A stretch of DNA of 64,000 nucleotides from G963662905 sp963676415 (lineage in GTDB: Bacteria > Bacteroidota > Bacteroidia > Bacteroidales > WRLA01): positions 1,922,001 to 1,986,000 of the forward strand of contig OY781097.1 of the NCBI GenBank assembly GCA_963676415.1, written 5' to 3'. Positions within the stretch are counted from its first letter, which is position 1. Every line of letters begins with the position of its first letter. Shown here piece by piece: positions 51,481 to 60,168 of this stretch. Below the pieces are notes generated by a model that was not told where the DNA came from, ran no database searches, and worked only from the letters and a program-made list of their open reading frames with translations. Made by a program: the position numbers and the translations under genes.

Positions 51481-51927
51481 ATGGAAAATCCATTTTCACC
51501 CAATTATGCCAAAGGCAATAAGCCGAACAATAAGTTCAGGCCGGATATTTTAACGGCTTTATGTATCCTCACATTTATAGGAAGCGGCTTGGTCGCTTTT
51601 TCATATCTGTCCGTTTTATTGTCCTATGATATGATGTTTCAAATGGTGGACCATGGGGAGATTAAAATGCCGGGAATTGAAATACTCTTCAGCGGGGGCA
51701 AGGGATATTTTCTTTTAGGTTTCATTTTGTATCTGGTCTCTATTTGGGGCGCTGTTTTAATGTTCCGCTTAAAAAAAGTTGGATTTCACCTATATACCGC
51801 AGCGCAGCTGTTTTTGCTTATTTTGCCGCTCTCAATGCTCAGCGATTACCAGTTTTCAGTACTTGAGCTCGCTACAACCCTGGCTTTCATTGTTTTTTAT
51901 TATGTCCATCTTAAATATATGAACTAA
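51481..51927 (+). CDS. Hypothetical four-helix membrane protein
   Basis: The family is not recognised. The 148-residue protein begins with a hydrophilic, Asn/Lys/Pro-rich 20 residues (NPFSPNYAKGNKPNNKFRPD) and then has four membrane segments at about 24-46, 72-92, 103-119 and 124-145 (LTALCILTFIGSGLVAFSYL; YFLLGFILYLVSIWGAVLMF). The fold resembles small DUF-type inner-membrane proteins of Bacteroidota. It is followed by a 330-base gap and susC and has no obvious functional partner. Confidence 0.65.
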   Translation: MENPFSPNYAKGNKPNNKFRPDILTALCILTFIGSGLVAFSYLSVLLSYDMMFQMVDHGEIKMPGIEILFSGGKGYFLLGFILYLVSIWGAVLMFRLKKVGFHLYTAAQLFLLILPLSMLSDYQFSVLELATTLAFIVFYYVHLKYMN

Positions 51928-52259
51928 AAACCCTTTCAGTTCAATCCATAGAAATTGCCGTTAGATATTATGTTGCGTTTTTTTGTTGTTTGCATATTTT
52001 CTCAATCTTAATATACTGCCTTTAAAGCTGTTTGATTTACTTAAAAAGCAGTTAGCAGTTAATAAATTGTTATTTTTTTTTGGCTGTGTGAAAAAATCTT
52101 TCTAATTTGCCGCTGCAAACCAAAAATCACATGAAGCCTCTAAACCAAATAGATAGTCGCCCACCACCCGGATAGCCAAAAATCCGAACCATCAACCTTT
52201 ACAAACCATTAAAATTCTTTTTAACCATATTAACCATTACTAACCAAAACCGTTTAATT
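51928..52259 (+). other. 332 bp intergenic region upstream of susC
   Basis: AT-rich region with a promoter-like pair at 52080-52109 and a C/A-rich leader (AACCATTAAAATT, ACCAAAACC) before the susC ATG, a common feature of Bacteroidota outer-membrane gene leaders. No gene is seen. Confidence 0.5.
52080..52109 (+). promoter_or_regulatory. susC promoter-like pair
   Basis: TTG (52080-52082), 20 bases, then TAATTTG (52103-52109), the same form and gap as at 49817-49846. Confidence 0.5.
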
Positions 52260-55200
52260 ATGAGAAAATTTACTTTCCTTCTTGCATTTCTATGCTTTTT
52301 AGGCATGCAAGTAAGCGCTCAACAGCAAATCTCAGGTACGGTCTCCAATGCGGAGGACGGTACGTCCATCCCCGGTGCATCCGTAGTAGTTAAGGGTACC
52401 ACTGTTGGTACGGTTACTGACATCGACGGTAATTATACCTTAACAGTGACACCCGACGATGAATTCCTGGTGTTTTCGTTTGTGGGAATGCAAACTCAGG
52501 AAGTGCTCATCGCAGGCAATTCTGTTATTAATGTTGCTCTTGAGCCGGTTTCCACTGCCATCGAAGGAGTCGTGGTAACCGCCCTCGGTATTTCCCGTGA
52601 GAAAAAATCTCTGGGTTATGCCGTACAGGATCTCGGAGGCGATGATCTTGCCGAAGCACCCGAAAACAACCTCGTGAACGCACTTACCGGTAAGGTATCC
52701 GGTGTTCAGGTTACCAATTCTACAGGTGCTGTGGGATCTTCTTCACGTATTGTTATTCGTGGTAATACCTCGTTTACCAATAACGATCCACTCTTTGTTG
52801 TTGATGGTGTGCCAATTTTGAACCGCTCTTCTGAGGTTTCTCAGTGGGGTGCTGTTGACTTCGGTAATGCCGCCATGGATATCGATCCTGCCAACATTCA
52901 AAGCGTATCCATCCTGAAAGGCGCAAACGCTGCCGCTCTTTATGGTAGCCGAGCCGCCAACGGTGTAATCCTTATTACAACCAAAAAAGGATCAAAGCCC
53001 GGTCAGGGCCGTGGAATCAGCGTTGACTTTACAACATCATTCACTATGGATAATGTGTATATCCTGCCAAAATATCAAAATGAGTATGGTCAGGGATTAT
53101 CTGGTTCTGAATACTATTATAACGAGTATCTAAAAGAAAATCCTGGTGTAAGCTATGAGGATTATGCAAAAAGCGAGTCTTTTAGCTATTATAATGGATT
53201 TGGAGATGGAGTTCATGATGGTTTTGATGAAAGCTGGGGACCCAGACTGGATGCCGGCTTAAATATTCCTCAATTTAACAGCCCTGTAGTAGATGGCGTT
53301 AGAACTTCTACACCTTGGGTATCCCATCCGGATAATGTCAAGGATTTTTTTGAAACGGGTACTACCTGGAACAATAACCTGTCTATTACAGGTGGCAATG
53401 ATATTGCCTCATTCCGTTTGGGCTTAACAAACAGCCAGCAAAATGGTGCTGTGCCCAACACTGACCTTACCCGCAACAATGTAAGTTTTGCCGGTCAGTT
53501 GAAAGCAAGCAAGCGTTTAACTGCCAGCGTTTCTGCGAATTATATCCGCAACGTAAGTGATAATATTCCCAGTAATGGTTATGATGAAAACAACATCATG
53601 CAATCATTGGGAGGTTGGTTTGGCCGTCAGGTGGATATGACTGATCTCAAGAACAATTGGGATACCTATAATGAGTTTGGCTATCCATATAACTGGAACT
53701 CCAGTTACCATAATAACCCGTACTGGACTGTTTATAACAATACTACATCACGTACACGAGACAGGGTATTCGGTAATGTAAACCTGACTTATCAGATCAC
53801 TGACTGGTTAAAAGTTATGGGCCGTGTTGGTACTGACTTTTACAATGAGTACCGTAAGCATGTTGTAGCAGATATGTCTATTGAATCAACCTATGGTGGA
53901 TCATTCTGGCAGCGCAATATGTCGGAAAATGAAACCAATGCCGATTTGATCTTCTATGCTGATAAAAATATCAACGAAGATATTGAAGTGCATGCAACAG
54001 TTGGCGGTAACTATATGAACCGTAAGTATAAAATGATGTATATGGAAGCATCAGAATTAACAGTTCCTAATCTCTATACAATCAGCAACGTTCGTGGTAA
54101 CGCATCAGTCAATATGATGGACGAAGAAAAAGAAACCAACTCACTCTTTGGTTCTGCAAGTTTTGGATGGCGCCATATGCTGTACTTAGACCTGACTGCG
54201 CGTAATGACTGGAGTTCTACGCTTCCTTCCAATAACTGGTCGTATTTCTACCCATCTGCCAGTGTGAGCTATATTTTTACTGAAATGTTGGATATTGATC
54301 CTGCTACACTGAGCTTTGGTAAAGTGCGCGCAAGCTGGGCAAAAGTGGGTAATGATACCGATCCTTATCAGTTGTATCCAACTTTTGTTGCATCTGCCGA
54401 CCCATTTGATGGTGTTGCACAGTATTTCGTGAAAAGGGCACTGCCTAATGCTGACCTTAAGCCGGAAACAACAAAATCAATGGAATTAGGTCTGGATATG
54501 AAATTTTTTAATAACCGTTTAGGATTGGATTTCACCTATTATAATATGAATACGTCCGACCAGATTATGGATATTGATATTTCCAGTGCATCAGGTTATA
54601 ACACCAAGTTTATCAATGCCGGTGAATTGTCAAATAAAGGTATTGAAATTATGCTGAGCGGTAAAATTTTAGATAACCCAACCGGTTTGAACTGGGAAAT
54701 GACCATCAACTGGGCTACTAATAAAAACGTAGTCGAAGAGCTTTACACAGATCCGGTTTCTGGACAAAAGATCGAAGCATTCCAACTGGGTTCATCCTGG
54801 GGTGCTGTAACGGTTGAAGCCCGCGAAGGAGAAGAATTTGGTGTGATCAAAGGTGGTGGTTATGTATATGATGACCAGGGGCGTCTGCTTGTAGATCCAA
54901 TTACCGGTCTGCCGGAGCATTCAGCTGAACCCGTTACTATCGGTAATGTAATGCCCGATTGGAATGGTGGTATCCGCAACACTTTTAGTTATAAAGATGT
55001 TAGTTTGAGCTTCCTGATCGATGCCCGCTGGGGCGGTGATATCTTCTCAGTAACCGATTGGTTCGGTGCTTATGCCGGTGTTACTGAGGAAACTGTTGAA
55101 GGCGGTATCCGTGAGAACGGTATGATCGTAGGCAAGGATGTATTGGACGATCAAACTGTAGGTTATGTGAATGAGAACGGTGATTTCGTTGAAAACGATA

Positions 55201-55523
55201 TCGTAGTTAGTTCGCAGGATTACTTCTCAGACTACTGGGGACTGCAAGAACCCTCCATTATCAAAGGTAGTTTCATCAAACTGCGTGAAGTTGTTATCTC
55301 TTACAACCTTCCTAAAAAATGGATGAAGAAAACCGGCTTTATCAAGCGCGCAAACTTCTCCCTCATTGGTAGAAACCTTGCCCTGCTTTATACAGACGAA
55401 TCTAACGATGTTGGAATCGATCCCGAAACAGGTTTCGGAACAACAATTAATGGTATGGGTCTTGAGCAATTCCAGATTCCTCCAACACGTAGCTTTGGTT
55501 TCAAACTGCAATTGTCCTTCTAA
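52260..55523 (+). CDS. SusC/RagA-family TonB-linked outer-membrane transporter
   Basis: The 1087-residue outer-membrane protein takes up oligomers captured by SusD. In order: signal peptide (residues 1-20, ends VSAQ), carboxypeptidase regulatory-like domain (24-105; GTVSNAEDGTSIPGASVVVK), plug domain (about 113-230; LVNALTGKVSGVQV, IVIRGNTSFTNNDPLFVVDG, ILKGANAAALYGSRAANGV), then the barrel to residue 1087, ending PTRSFGFKLQLSF. Length and ending match the family. SusD follows 43 bases downstream. No glycoside hydrolase, peptidase or regulator is adjacent, so the substrate cannot be inferred. Confidence 0.96.
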   Translation: MRKFTFLLAFLCFLGMQVSAQQQISGTVSNAEDGTSIPGASVVVKGTTVGTVTDIDGNYTLTVTPDDEFLVFSFVGMQTQEVLIAGNSVINVALEPVSTAIEGVVVTALGISREKKSLGYAVQDLGGDDLAEAPENNLVNALTGKVSGVQVTNSTGAVGSSSRIVIRGNTSFTNNDPLFVVDGVPILNRSSEVSQWGAVDFGNAAMDIDPANIQSVSILKGANAAALYGSRAANGVILITTKKGSKPGQGRGISVDFTTSFTMDNVYILPKYQNEYGQGLSGSEYYYNEYLKENPGVSYEDYAKSESFSYYNGFGDGVHDGFDESWGPRLDAGLNIPQFNSPVVDGVRTSTPWVSHPDNVKDFFETGTTWNNNLSITGGNDIASFRLGLTNSQQNGAVPNTDLTRNNVSFAGQLKASKRLTASVSANYIRNVSDNIPSNGYDENNIMQSLGGWFGRQVDMTDLKNNWDTYNEFGYPYNWNSSYHNNPYWTVYNNTTSRTRDRVFGNVNLTYQITDWLKVMGRVGTDFYNEYRKHVVADMSIESTYGGSFWQRNMSENETNADLIFYADKNINEDIEVHATVGGNYMNRKYKMMYMEASELTVPNLYTISNVRGNASVNMMDEEKETNSLFGSASFGWRHMLYLDLTARNDWSSTLPSNNWSYFYPSASVSYIFTEMLDIDPATLSFGKVRASWAKVGNDTDPYQLYPTFVASADPFDGVAQYFVKRALPNADLKPETTKSMELGLDMKFFNNRLGLDFTYYNMNTSDQIMDIDISSASGYNTKFINAGELSNKGIEIMLSGKILDNPTGLNWEMTINWATNKNVVEELYTDPVSGQKIEAFQLGSSWGAVTVEAREGEEFGVIKGGGYVYDDQGRLLVDPITGLPEHSAEPVTIGNVMPDWNGGIRNTFSYKDVSLSFLIDARWGGDIFSVTDWFGAYAGVTEETVEGGIRENGMIVGKDVLDDQTVGYVNENGDFVENDIVVSSQDYFSDYWGLQEPSIIKGSFIKLREVVISYNLPKKWMKKTGFIKRANFSLIGRNLALLYTDESNDVGIDPETGFGTTINGMGLEQFQIPPTRSFGFKLQLSF

Positions 55524-55566
55524 TCCATGGAGGTTTATCCAATAAAATTATAACAGAAACCTAAAA

Positions 55567-57024
55567 ATGAATAAAATGAAAAAAATATTAAATATAAAAG
55601 CGGTATTCGTTCTTGGGCTTATCATTGGACTGGTCTCCTGTACCAAGGACTTTGAAGAAATGAACGTAAACCCAAATGAGCCAAATGATGCTCCTAATAC
55701 AAACATCTTGGCACACAGTCTGCGCTATTATGCTGACTTTTTCTTTGACGACTGGCAGGATATGAACAATTATATGAGCTATGCCGGCCAGGTTACTAAG
55801 ATTCAATACATTGATGAAGCACGTTATAACTATCGAGCCAGCACTGTTAATGATGCATGGGAAGATGTTTATAATACCACTCTTGATTTAACAAAAGTCA
55901 TTGACGCTGCTGCTGCATCCGGTGATAAGAATATGCAGGCTGCGGCTTTGACTTTCCGTACATATATCATGCATATTGCAACGGATACATGGAAATCAAT
56001 CCCATATAGTGATGCCTGGAAAGCCGAAGAGGGTATTGTGAACCCTATGTATGATAGTCAACAGGCAATTTATTTAGATCTGTTAAACAGCCTTAAAATA
56101 GCCAATGATTTATTTGCTGAAAATAACGGAGATCCTCTTGGTGATGGTGACCTGCTTTTTGGCGGTGATGAAAAAAAATGGCAGAAATTCTGTAATTCCC
56201 TCAGGCTTCGTGTAGCAATTCGCGTATCAAATGTAGATGAAGCTTTAGCTCAGGAACATATAAACGATGCCTTAAGTCAGCCTGTTATGGAAAGTAACGA
56301 TGATAATGCTTATTTCTGGTGGCCGGGTGCTGCCCCGTATAAAGAACCATGGGCAGAGAATTTTGAAGAGCGTGATGATCATGGTATGTGTAATACCTTA
56401 GTAGATATTCTGGACGATCTCAATGACCCACGTCTTCATGTATATGCCGATACCAACAGCGAAGGAGTATATCGGGGGATCCCTGCAGGAGCATTGGATG
56501 AAAACGTGCCTAACCTGCCATTGATTTCACGTATTGGGCCTTTCTATCGTGAAAATCCTGCCGGTTTTACGCCATTTATGCGCTATGCAGAAGTACTGTT
56601 CATTAAAGCGGAAGCTGCACAGCGTGGCTTTACTAATGATGATGCAAAAGGACTGTATGAAGAAGGCATAAAACAGTCTATGTTTGAAAACGGAATAGAG
56701 GATGATGGAAAGATAACAGAATATATTAATTCCGAGAAAGTTGCATATGCTGACGATGTGAAGCAAATTTATCTGCAAAAATGGATTTGCCTCTTTAAAG
56801 ATGGTCATGAAGCATGGGCGGAAACACGACGTACCGATGTTCCTTTGATGGATGAAGCAGAAGGCTCTCCTTATGGAAACCACAACCGCCCTCCTTTCCG
56901 CTATCCTTACCCAACGAACGAATTCAACAGAAATGGTGCCAACATTGCTCCAGCAGCAAAAGGTGTTGTTGATCATTTCTGGGGACAGCAAATGTGGTGG
57001 GATACACGTACTGGTGTAAACTAA
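55567..57024 (+). CDS. SusD/RagB-family surface lipoprotein (SusD-like_2 type)
   Basis: The 485-residue lipoprotein (lipobox LVSC, Cys about residue 25) is the partner of the SusC gene. It reads as the SusD-like_2 group: FEEMNVNPNEPNDAPNTNIL (about 30-49), tetratricopeptide-like helices (YNTTLDLTKVIDAAAASGDK; YSDAWKAEEGIVNP), the KKWQKFCNSLRLRVAIRVSN segment, and the late FKDGHEAWAETRRTDVPL with RYPYPTNEFNRN. A start three codons downstream (55576) would also fit. The two genes form a minimal uptake pair whose ligand is unknown. Confidence 0.95.
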   Translation: MNKMKKILNIKAVFVLGLIIGLVSCTKDFEEMNVNPNEPNDAPNTNILAHSLRYYADFFFDDWQDMNNYMSYAGQVTKIQYIDEARYNYRASTVNDAWEDVYNTTLDLTKVIDAAAASGDKNMQAAALTFRTYIMHIATDTWKSIPYSDAWKAEEGIVNPMYDSQQAIYLDLLNSLKIANDLFAENNGDPLGDGDLLFGGDEKKWQKFCNSLRLRVAIRVSNVDEALAQEHINDALSQPVMESNDDNAYFWWPGAAPYKEPWAENFEERDDHGMCNTLVDILDDLNDPRLHVYADTNSEGVYRGIPAGALDENVPNLPLISRIGPFYRENPAGFTPFMRYAEVLFIKAEAAQRGFTNDDAKGLYEEGIKQSMFENGIEDDGKITEYINSEKVAYADDVKQIYLQKWICLFKDGHEAWAETRRTDVPLMDEAEGSPYGNHNRPPFRYPYPTNEFNRNGANIAPAAKGVVDHFWGQQMWWDTRTGVN

Positions 57025-57053
57025 GTCGTTTTATTAGCTTTTAATAAACCAAC

Positions 57054-57085
57054 AAGCGCAGGCCCGAAGGCCTGCGCTTTTTTTA
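57054..57085 (+). terminator. Terminator after susD
   Basis: Stem AAGCGCAGGCC / GGCCTGCGCTT with a CGAA loop and T run. Confidence 0.92.
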
Positions 57086-57171
57086 TCAGTTGAAAACAAT
57101 AATAAGAGGTGCTAAACTGGAAATAGCGGAAACGTTTGTGAAAAAACCGAATCAGTGCGTGCACCAGATAT

Positions 57172-57223
57172 CAAAAAAAAACGTAGTAGAGGCTCTATAC
57201 ATTGCGCCTCTACTACGTTTTTT
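57172..57223 (-). terminator. Strong bidirectional hairpin after tRNA-Arg
   Basis: A perfect 13-base stem ACGTAGTAGAGGC / GCCTCTACTACGT with a 12-base loop, flanked by A8 and T6 runs. It lies on the 3' side of the minus-strand tRNA and so terminates it, also blocking readthrough from susD. Confidence 0.9.
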
Positions 57224-57224
57224 G

Positions 57225-57297
57225 TGATCCCGGGAGGACTCGAACCCCCATCACAGGAACCGGAATCCTGAATTCTGTCCAGTTGAACTACGGGACC
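57225..57297 (-). tRNA. tRNA-Arg (CCG)
   Basis: The minus strand folds into a full cloverleaf: acceptor GGTCCCG / CGGGATC, D stem GTTC / GAAT, anticodon stem CAGGA / TCCTG with loop TTCCGGT (anticodon CCG, codon CGG), and T stem GGGGG / CCTCC with loop TTCGAGT. Length 73 bases; CCA is not encoded. No integrase or other mobile gene is beside it. Confidence 0.95.
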
Positions 57298-57326
57298 GTT
57301 TTAGGATGGCAAAATTAAGAAAAATT

Positions 57327-58445
57327 TTAATCTTTTTGTTTTTTCTTGTGCTTCTTCTCGTCTTTATTCATGATCCTGTTTTGTTCCTGTATGCTTTCTT
57401 TGTGCACCAGATTAAGCAATTTCATCAGGAAGTCCTTTTCCAGTCCCATATTCATCCCACTGTTCAAACGGTCATTTATAATGTTTTGCCAACGTTTGAT
57501 CTGTAAAATAGTAATGCCTTTTTCTTTTTTATAATCAGCAATATCACGTACAATATCCATTCTCCTGGCCAGTATATCGAGTAATTCCGTGTCGATTTTA
57601 TCGATTTCCGAGCGGAAACTTTCCAGTTTGCATTCAAAAGCCTGATCGCCTTTGCGGCTTCGGATTACCAAATTTTTAATGATCTTTCTGAGCTCTTCGG
57701 GTTTAATTTGCTGATCGCGGTCTGTGAGGGCCCTTGCTGGATTGAAGTGTGTTTCAAGCATCAGTCCATTCATATCCAAATCCAGGGCTCTTTGAGAAAT
57801 TTCCTGAAGTAGTTTTGTGTTTCCGCAAATATGGCTGGGGTCAGATATGAGCGGGAGGTTGGGGATTTGTCTTTTGAGTTCAATAGGGATTTCCCACATA
57901 GGCGCATTGCGGTATTTGCTTTGCTCAAAAAAGCTGAAGCCCCGATGAATACCGGCAAGTTTTTTTATGCCCGACTGATAAATCCGCTCAAACGCACCAA
58001 TCCATAATTTTAAATCAGGATTAACCGGGTTTTTAACAAAAACAGGTATATCAGCACCCCTGAGGCTTTCTGCAATTTCCTGCACAACAAAAGGGTTTAC
58101 CGTGCTTCGTGCACCAATCCACAAAATATCAATATCGTATTTCAATGCCAGTTCCACGTGCTGTGGACGAGCAACCTCAATGGCTGTGAGCAGGCCACTT
58201 TCTTTTCCTGCTTTTTGCATCCACTTCAGGGCTTCTTCTCCTTTGCCTTCAAAACCTCCCGGTCGGGTACGTGGTTTCCAGATGCCTGCCCTAAATATGC
58301 GTACCTGCGGAATGCAGCTTAATTCCCGTGCTGTTTGCAGGATTTGTTCTTCGCTTTCAGCACTGCAGGGACCTGCAATTAGCATTGGATAGCTTATTGG
58401 TGCCAGATAGTTTTCGATTGCTTCGCTATTGAATTGAATGCCCAT
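57327..58445 (-). CDS. aroG: Bifunctional DAHP synthase / chorismate mutase
   Basis: The N-terminal part (about 1-265) is 3-deoxy-7-phosphoheptulonate synthase, the first step of aromatic amino acid synthesis: IAGPCSAESEEQIL (about 23-36), FRAGIWKPRTRPGGFEGKGE, WIGARSTVNPF and LISDPSHICGNTK (about 200-212). The C-terminal part (about 272-355) is a type II chorismate mutase with LESFRSEIDKIDTELLDIL and ARRMDIVRDIADYKKEKG. This fused form is typical of Bacteroidota. The last residues are very Lys-rich. It ends 30 bases upstream of the tRNA-Arg 5' side and is transcribed on the minus strand with it. Confidence 0.93.
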   Translation of the reverse strand: MGIQFNSEAIENYLAPISYPMLIAGPCSAESEEQILQTARELSCIPQVRIFRAGIWKPRTRPGGFEGKGEEALKWMQKAGKESGLLTAIEVARPQHVELALKYDIDILWIGARSTVNPFVVQEIAESLRGADIPVFVKNPVNPDLKLWIGAFERIYQSGIKKLAGIHRGFSFFEQSKYRNAPMWEIPIELKRQIPNLPLISDPSHICGNTKLLQEISQRALDLDMNGLMLETHFNPARALTDRDQQIKPEELRKIIKNLVIRSRKGDQAFECKLESFRSEIDKIDTELLDILARRMDIVRDIADYKKEKGITILQIKRWQNIINDRLNSGMNMGLEKDFLMKLLNLVHKESIQEQNRIMNKDEKKHKKKQKD

Positions 58446-58511
58446 AATGGCTGCAAAGGTACGCTTTTCAAAAATGAATGGGATTTCTTTTAGAAGTTAA
58501 AAACAGGGCTG

Positions 58512-58925
58512 CTAAACATGAACCGCTTTTGTATGCCGGACTATTTCTCCTTCCATTAGCTTCTTGGCCGTGTTCAGGATTTCTTCCATGTTACTGGGCT
58601 TGGGTATATATGCGTCACACCCTGCGCTTTCACATCTTCCGTTGAATTCATCATATGCAAAGGCACTGTGCGCAAGTATAGGAAGCTTTTGGTTGTGTTT
58701 TCTGATGAGTTTTGCCGCGTCAAAACCATTCATCACAGGCATGCGGATGTCCATAATGATCAGATCCAAATTGGGTCGTTGATTGTACACATCAACAGCC
58801 TTTTGGCCATCTTCCGCCCACAATATTTCAGCATTTGTGCGGCGCAGATAGCTTTTTAAAATCCGATAACTGAGATGGTCGTCCTCAGCAATCAAAATGG
58901 TTTTTTTATTCCAGTTGTAGGCCAT
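58512..58925 (-). CDS. Stand-alone response-regulator receiver protein
   Basis: The 137-residue protein is a receiver domain only: acidic pocket in LIAEDDHLSYRIL (about 11-23), phosphoacceptor Asp in LIIMDIRMPVMNGFD (about residue 56), switch Ser in LAHSAFAYDEF and Lys in YIPKPSNMEEIL. No DNA-binding output domain follows, so it acts as a phosphate shuttle or by protein contact. The partner kinase is not in the window. It stands alone. Confidence 0.9.
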   Translation of the reverse strand: MAYNWNKKTILIAEDDHLSYRILKSYLRRTNAEILWAEDGQKAVDVYNQRPNLDLIIMDIRMPVMNGFDAAKLIRKHNQKLPILAHSAFAYDEFNGRCESAGCDAYIPKPSNMEEILNTAKKLMEGEIVRHTKAVHV

Positions 58926-58998
58926 TTGGTTGATAGATCTGACTTATAGTCAAATAGTCAAAAATATGGCCAAAGGTAATAAGAAAAATTAATAATAT

Positions 58999-59343
58999 CT
59001 ACTCCGGAATTACAAGACTTTGATTGGGGTAGATCAAATCAGGTTGCTCAATTTTAGTTTTATTGGCTTCGTAGATTTTTTTCCAGTCTTGGGCATTGCC
59101 GTAGTATTTCCTGCTTAGGTCGTACAGCCATTCGCCCTGCTGAACCGTATGGGTTATTTCCTTCGGCTCCTCCACTATTTTTTCTACCGGTTTTGGCTTC
59201 GGCTCTTCCTTGGGTTTTGGCTTAGGCGCTTCCTGCTTTGGTTTTTCTTTGGGTGTCTCCTTTTGTTCCTTTTCTCCGCCACAAGAGCTTAAGGCGAAGG
59301 CCAGAAATACTATCGCAATTAGAGGGAAGTAGTTATGTTTCAT
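58999..59343 (-). CDS. LysM-domain lipoprotein
   Basis: The 114-residue lipoprotein (lipobox ALSSC, Cys about residue 21) has a Pro/Lys/Glu-rich spacer (about 24-65, PKPKPKEEPKPKPVEK) and one C-terminal LysM domain (about 67-114; HTVQQGEWLYDLSRKYYG, WKKIYEANKTKIEQPDLIYP), which binds peptidoglycan glycan strands. It is anchored in a membrane and reaches the wall. It lies 46 bases downstream of rsmA and may be in the same transcript. Confidence 0.88.
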   Translation of the reverse strand: MKHNYFPLIAIVFLAFALSSCGGEKEQKETPKEKPKQEAPKPKPKEEPKPKPVEKIVEEPKEITHTVQQGEWLYDLSRKYYGNAQDWKKIYEANKTKIEQPDLIYPNQSLVIPE

Positions 59344-59389
59344 AATATTGCTTTTGAATTTCCAAATGTAGAGAATTTCTTTTAGCCTG

Positions 59390-60157
59390 TCAAATTTTCA
59401 TTACTGCTTTGCATAAAGCAAGAAAATCGTCCGGGCTCAGCTGTTCGGCTCTTTTCCCGGCAAATCCCTCTGGAACGGGCTGATCAAGGTTTAAGGGCTT
59501 AAGCGCGTTTCGAAGCGTCTTTCTTCTTTGATTAAAAGCTGTTTTCACGAGTTGGAAGAAAAAGCGTTCATCAATGTCCTCAATAGTGTTGCGGAAGCGT
59601 TGCAGGCGTATCACGCCCGATTTAACTTTGGGCGCTGGCGTGAATACATGCTCATCAACCGTAAACAGATATTCCGCTTTATAGTATGCCTGAGTGAGAA
59701 CACTTAAAATACCATAGGTTTTGCTCCCGTGTTGCGCACATATTCTTTCGGCGACTTCCTTTTGAAACATGCCGCAAAGACAAGGCACAAGCGTCCGGTT
59801 CTCAAGCATCCTGAAAAGGATTTGAGAGCTGATATTGTACGGAAAATTTCCACTGATACAAAATTCTTCGCCATTGAATAGCTCCTGAAGCGGAAATTTT
59901 AAAAAGTCGGCTTCATGCAGTTTTTCGCCCACAAAAGGATAAGAGGCTTGAAGGTATTCAACGGATTCGGGGTCAATTTCGAGTAAATGCAGGTTTATGC
60001 CGCTTTTTTGCAGCAAAAATTGTGTGAGCACCCCTGTTCCGGGACCGATTTCCACAACATTTCTGCATTTGGGGCAAAGGCTTTCGGCAATTTTCTTCGC
60101 GATGTTCTGATCGTTTAGGAAATGTTGCCCGAGATGTTTCTTGGGGCGTACACTCAT
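59390..60157 (-). CDS. rsmA: 16S rRNA dimethyladenosine transferase RsmA
   Basis: RsmA (KsgA) dimethylates two adjacent adenines near the 3' end of 16S rRNA in 30S assembly. The 255-residue protein starts VRPKKHLGQHFLNDQNIAKK (about 3-22), has the SAM motif VEIGPGTGVLTQFL (about 36-49), and the catalytic motif GNFPYNISSQILFRML (about 105-120), where Phe replaces the more usual Leu in NLPY. The C-terminal helical domain with FNQRRKTLRNALK is complete. The TPR gene upstream ends 11 bases before its start, so they are co-transcribed. Confidence 0.95.
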   Translation of the reverse strand: MSVRPKKHLGQHFLNDQNIAKKIAESLCPKCRNVVEIGPGTGVLTQFLLQKSGINLHLLEIDPESVEYLQASYPFVGEKLHEADFLKFPLQELFNGEEFCISGNFPYNISSQILFRMLENRTLVPCLCGMFQKEVAERICAQHGSKTYGILSVLTQAYYKAEYLFTVDEHVFTPAPKVKSGVIRLQRFRNTIEDIDERFFFQLVKTAFNQRRKTLRNALKPLNLDQPVPEGFAGKRAEQLSPDDFLALCKAVMKI

Positions 60158-60168
60158 GCTTTGTGTTT

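Noticed and set aside
57225..57297. tRNA-Arg as an integration site
   Set aside because: No integrase, repeated 3' tRNA end or foreign-looking block is present next to it.
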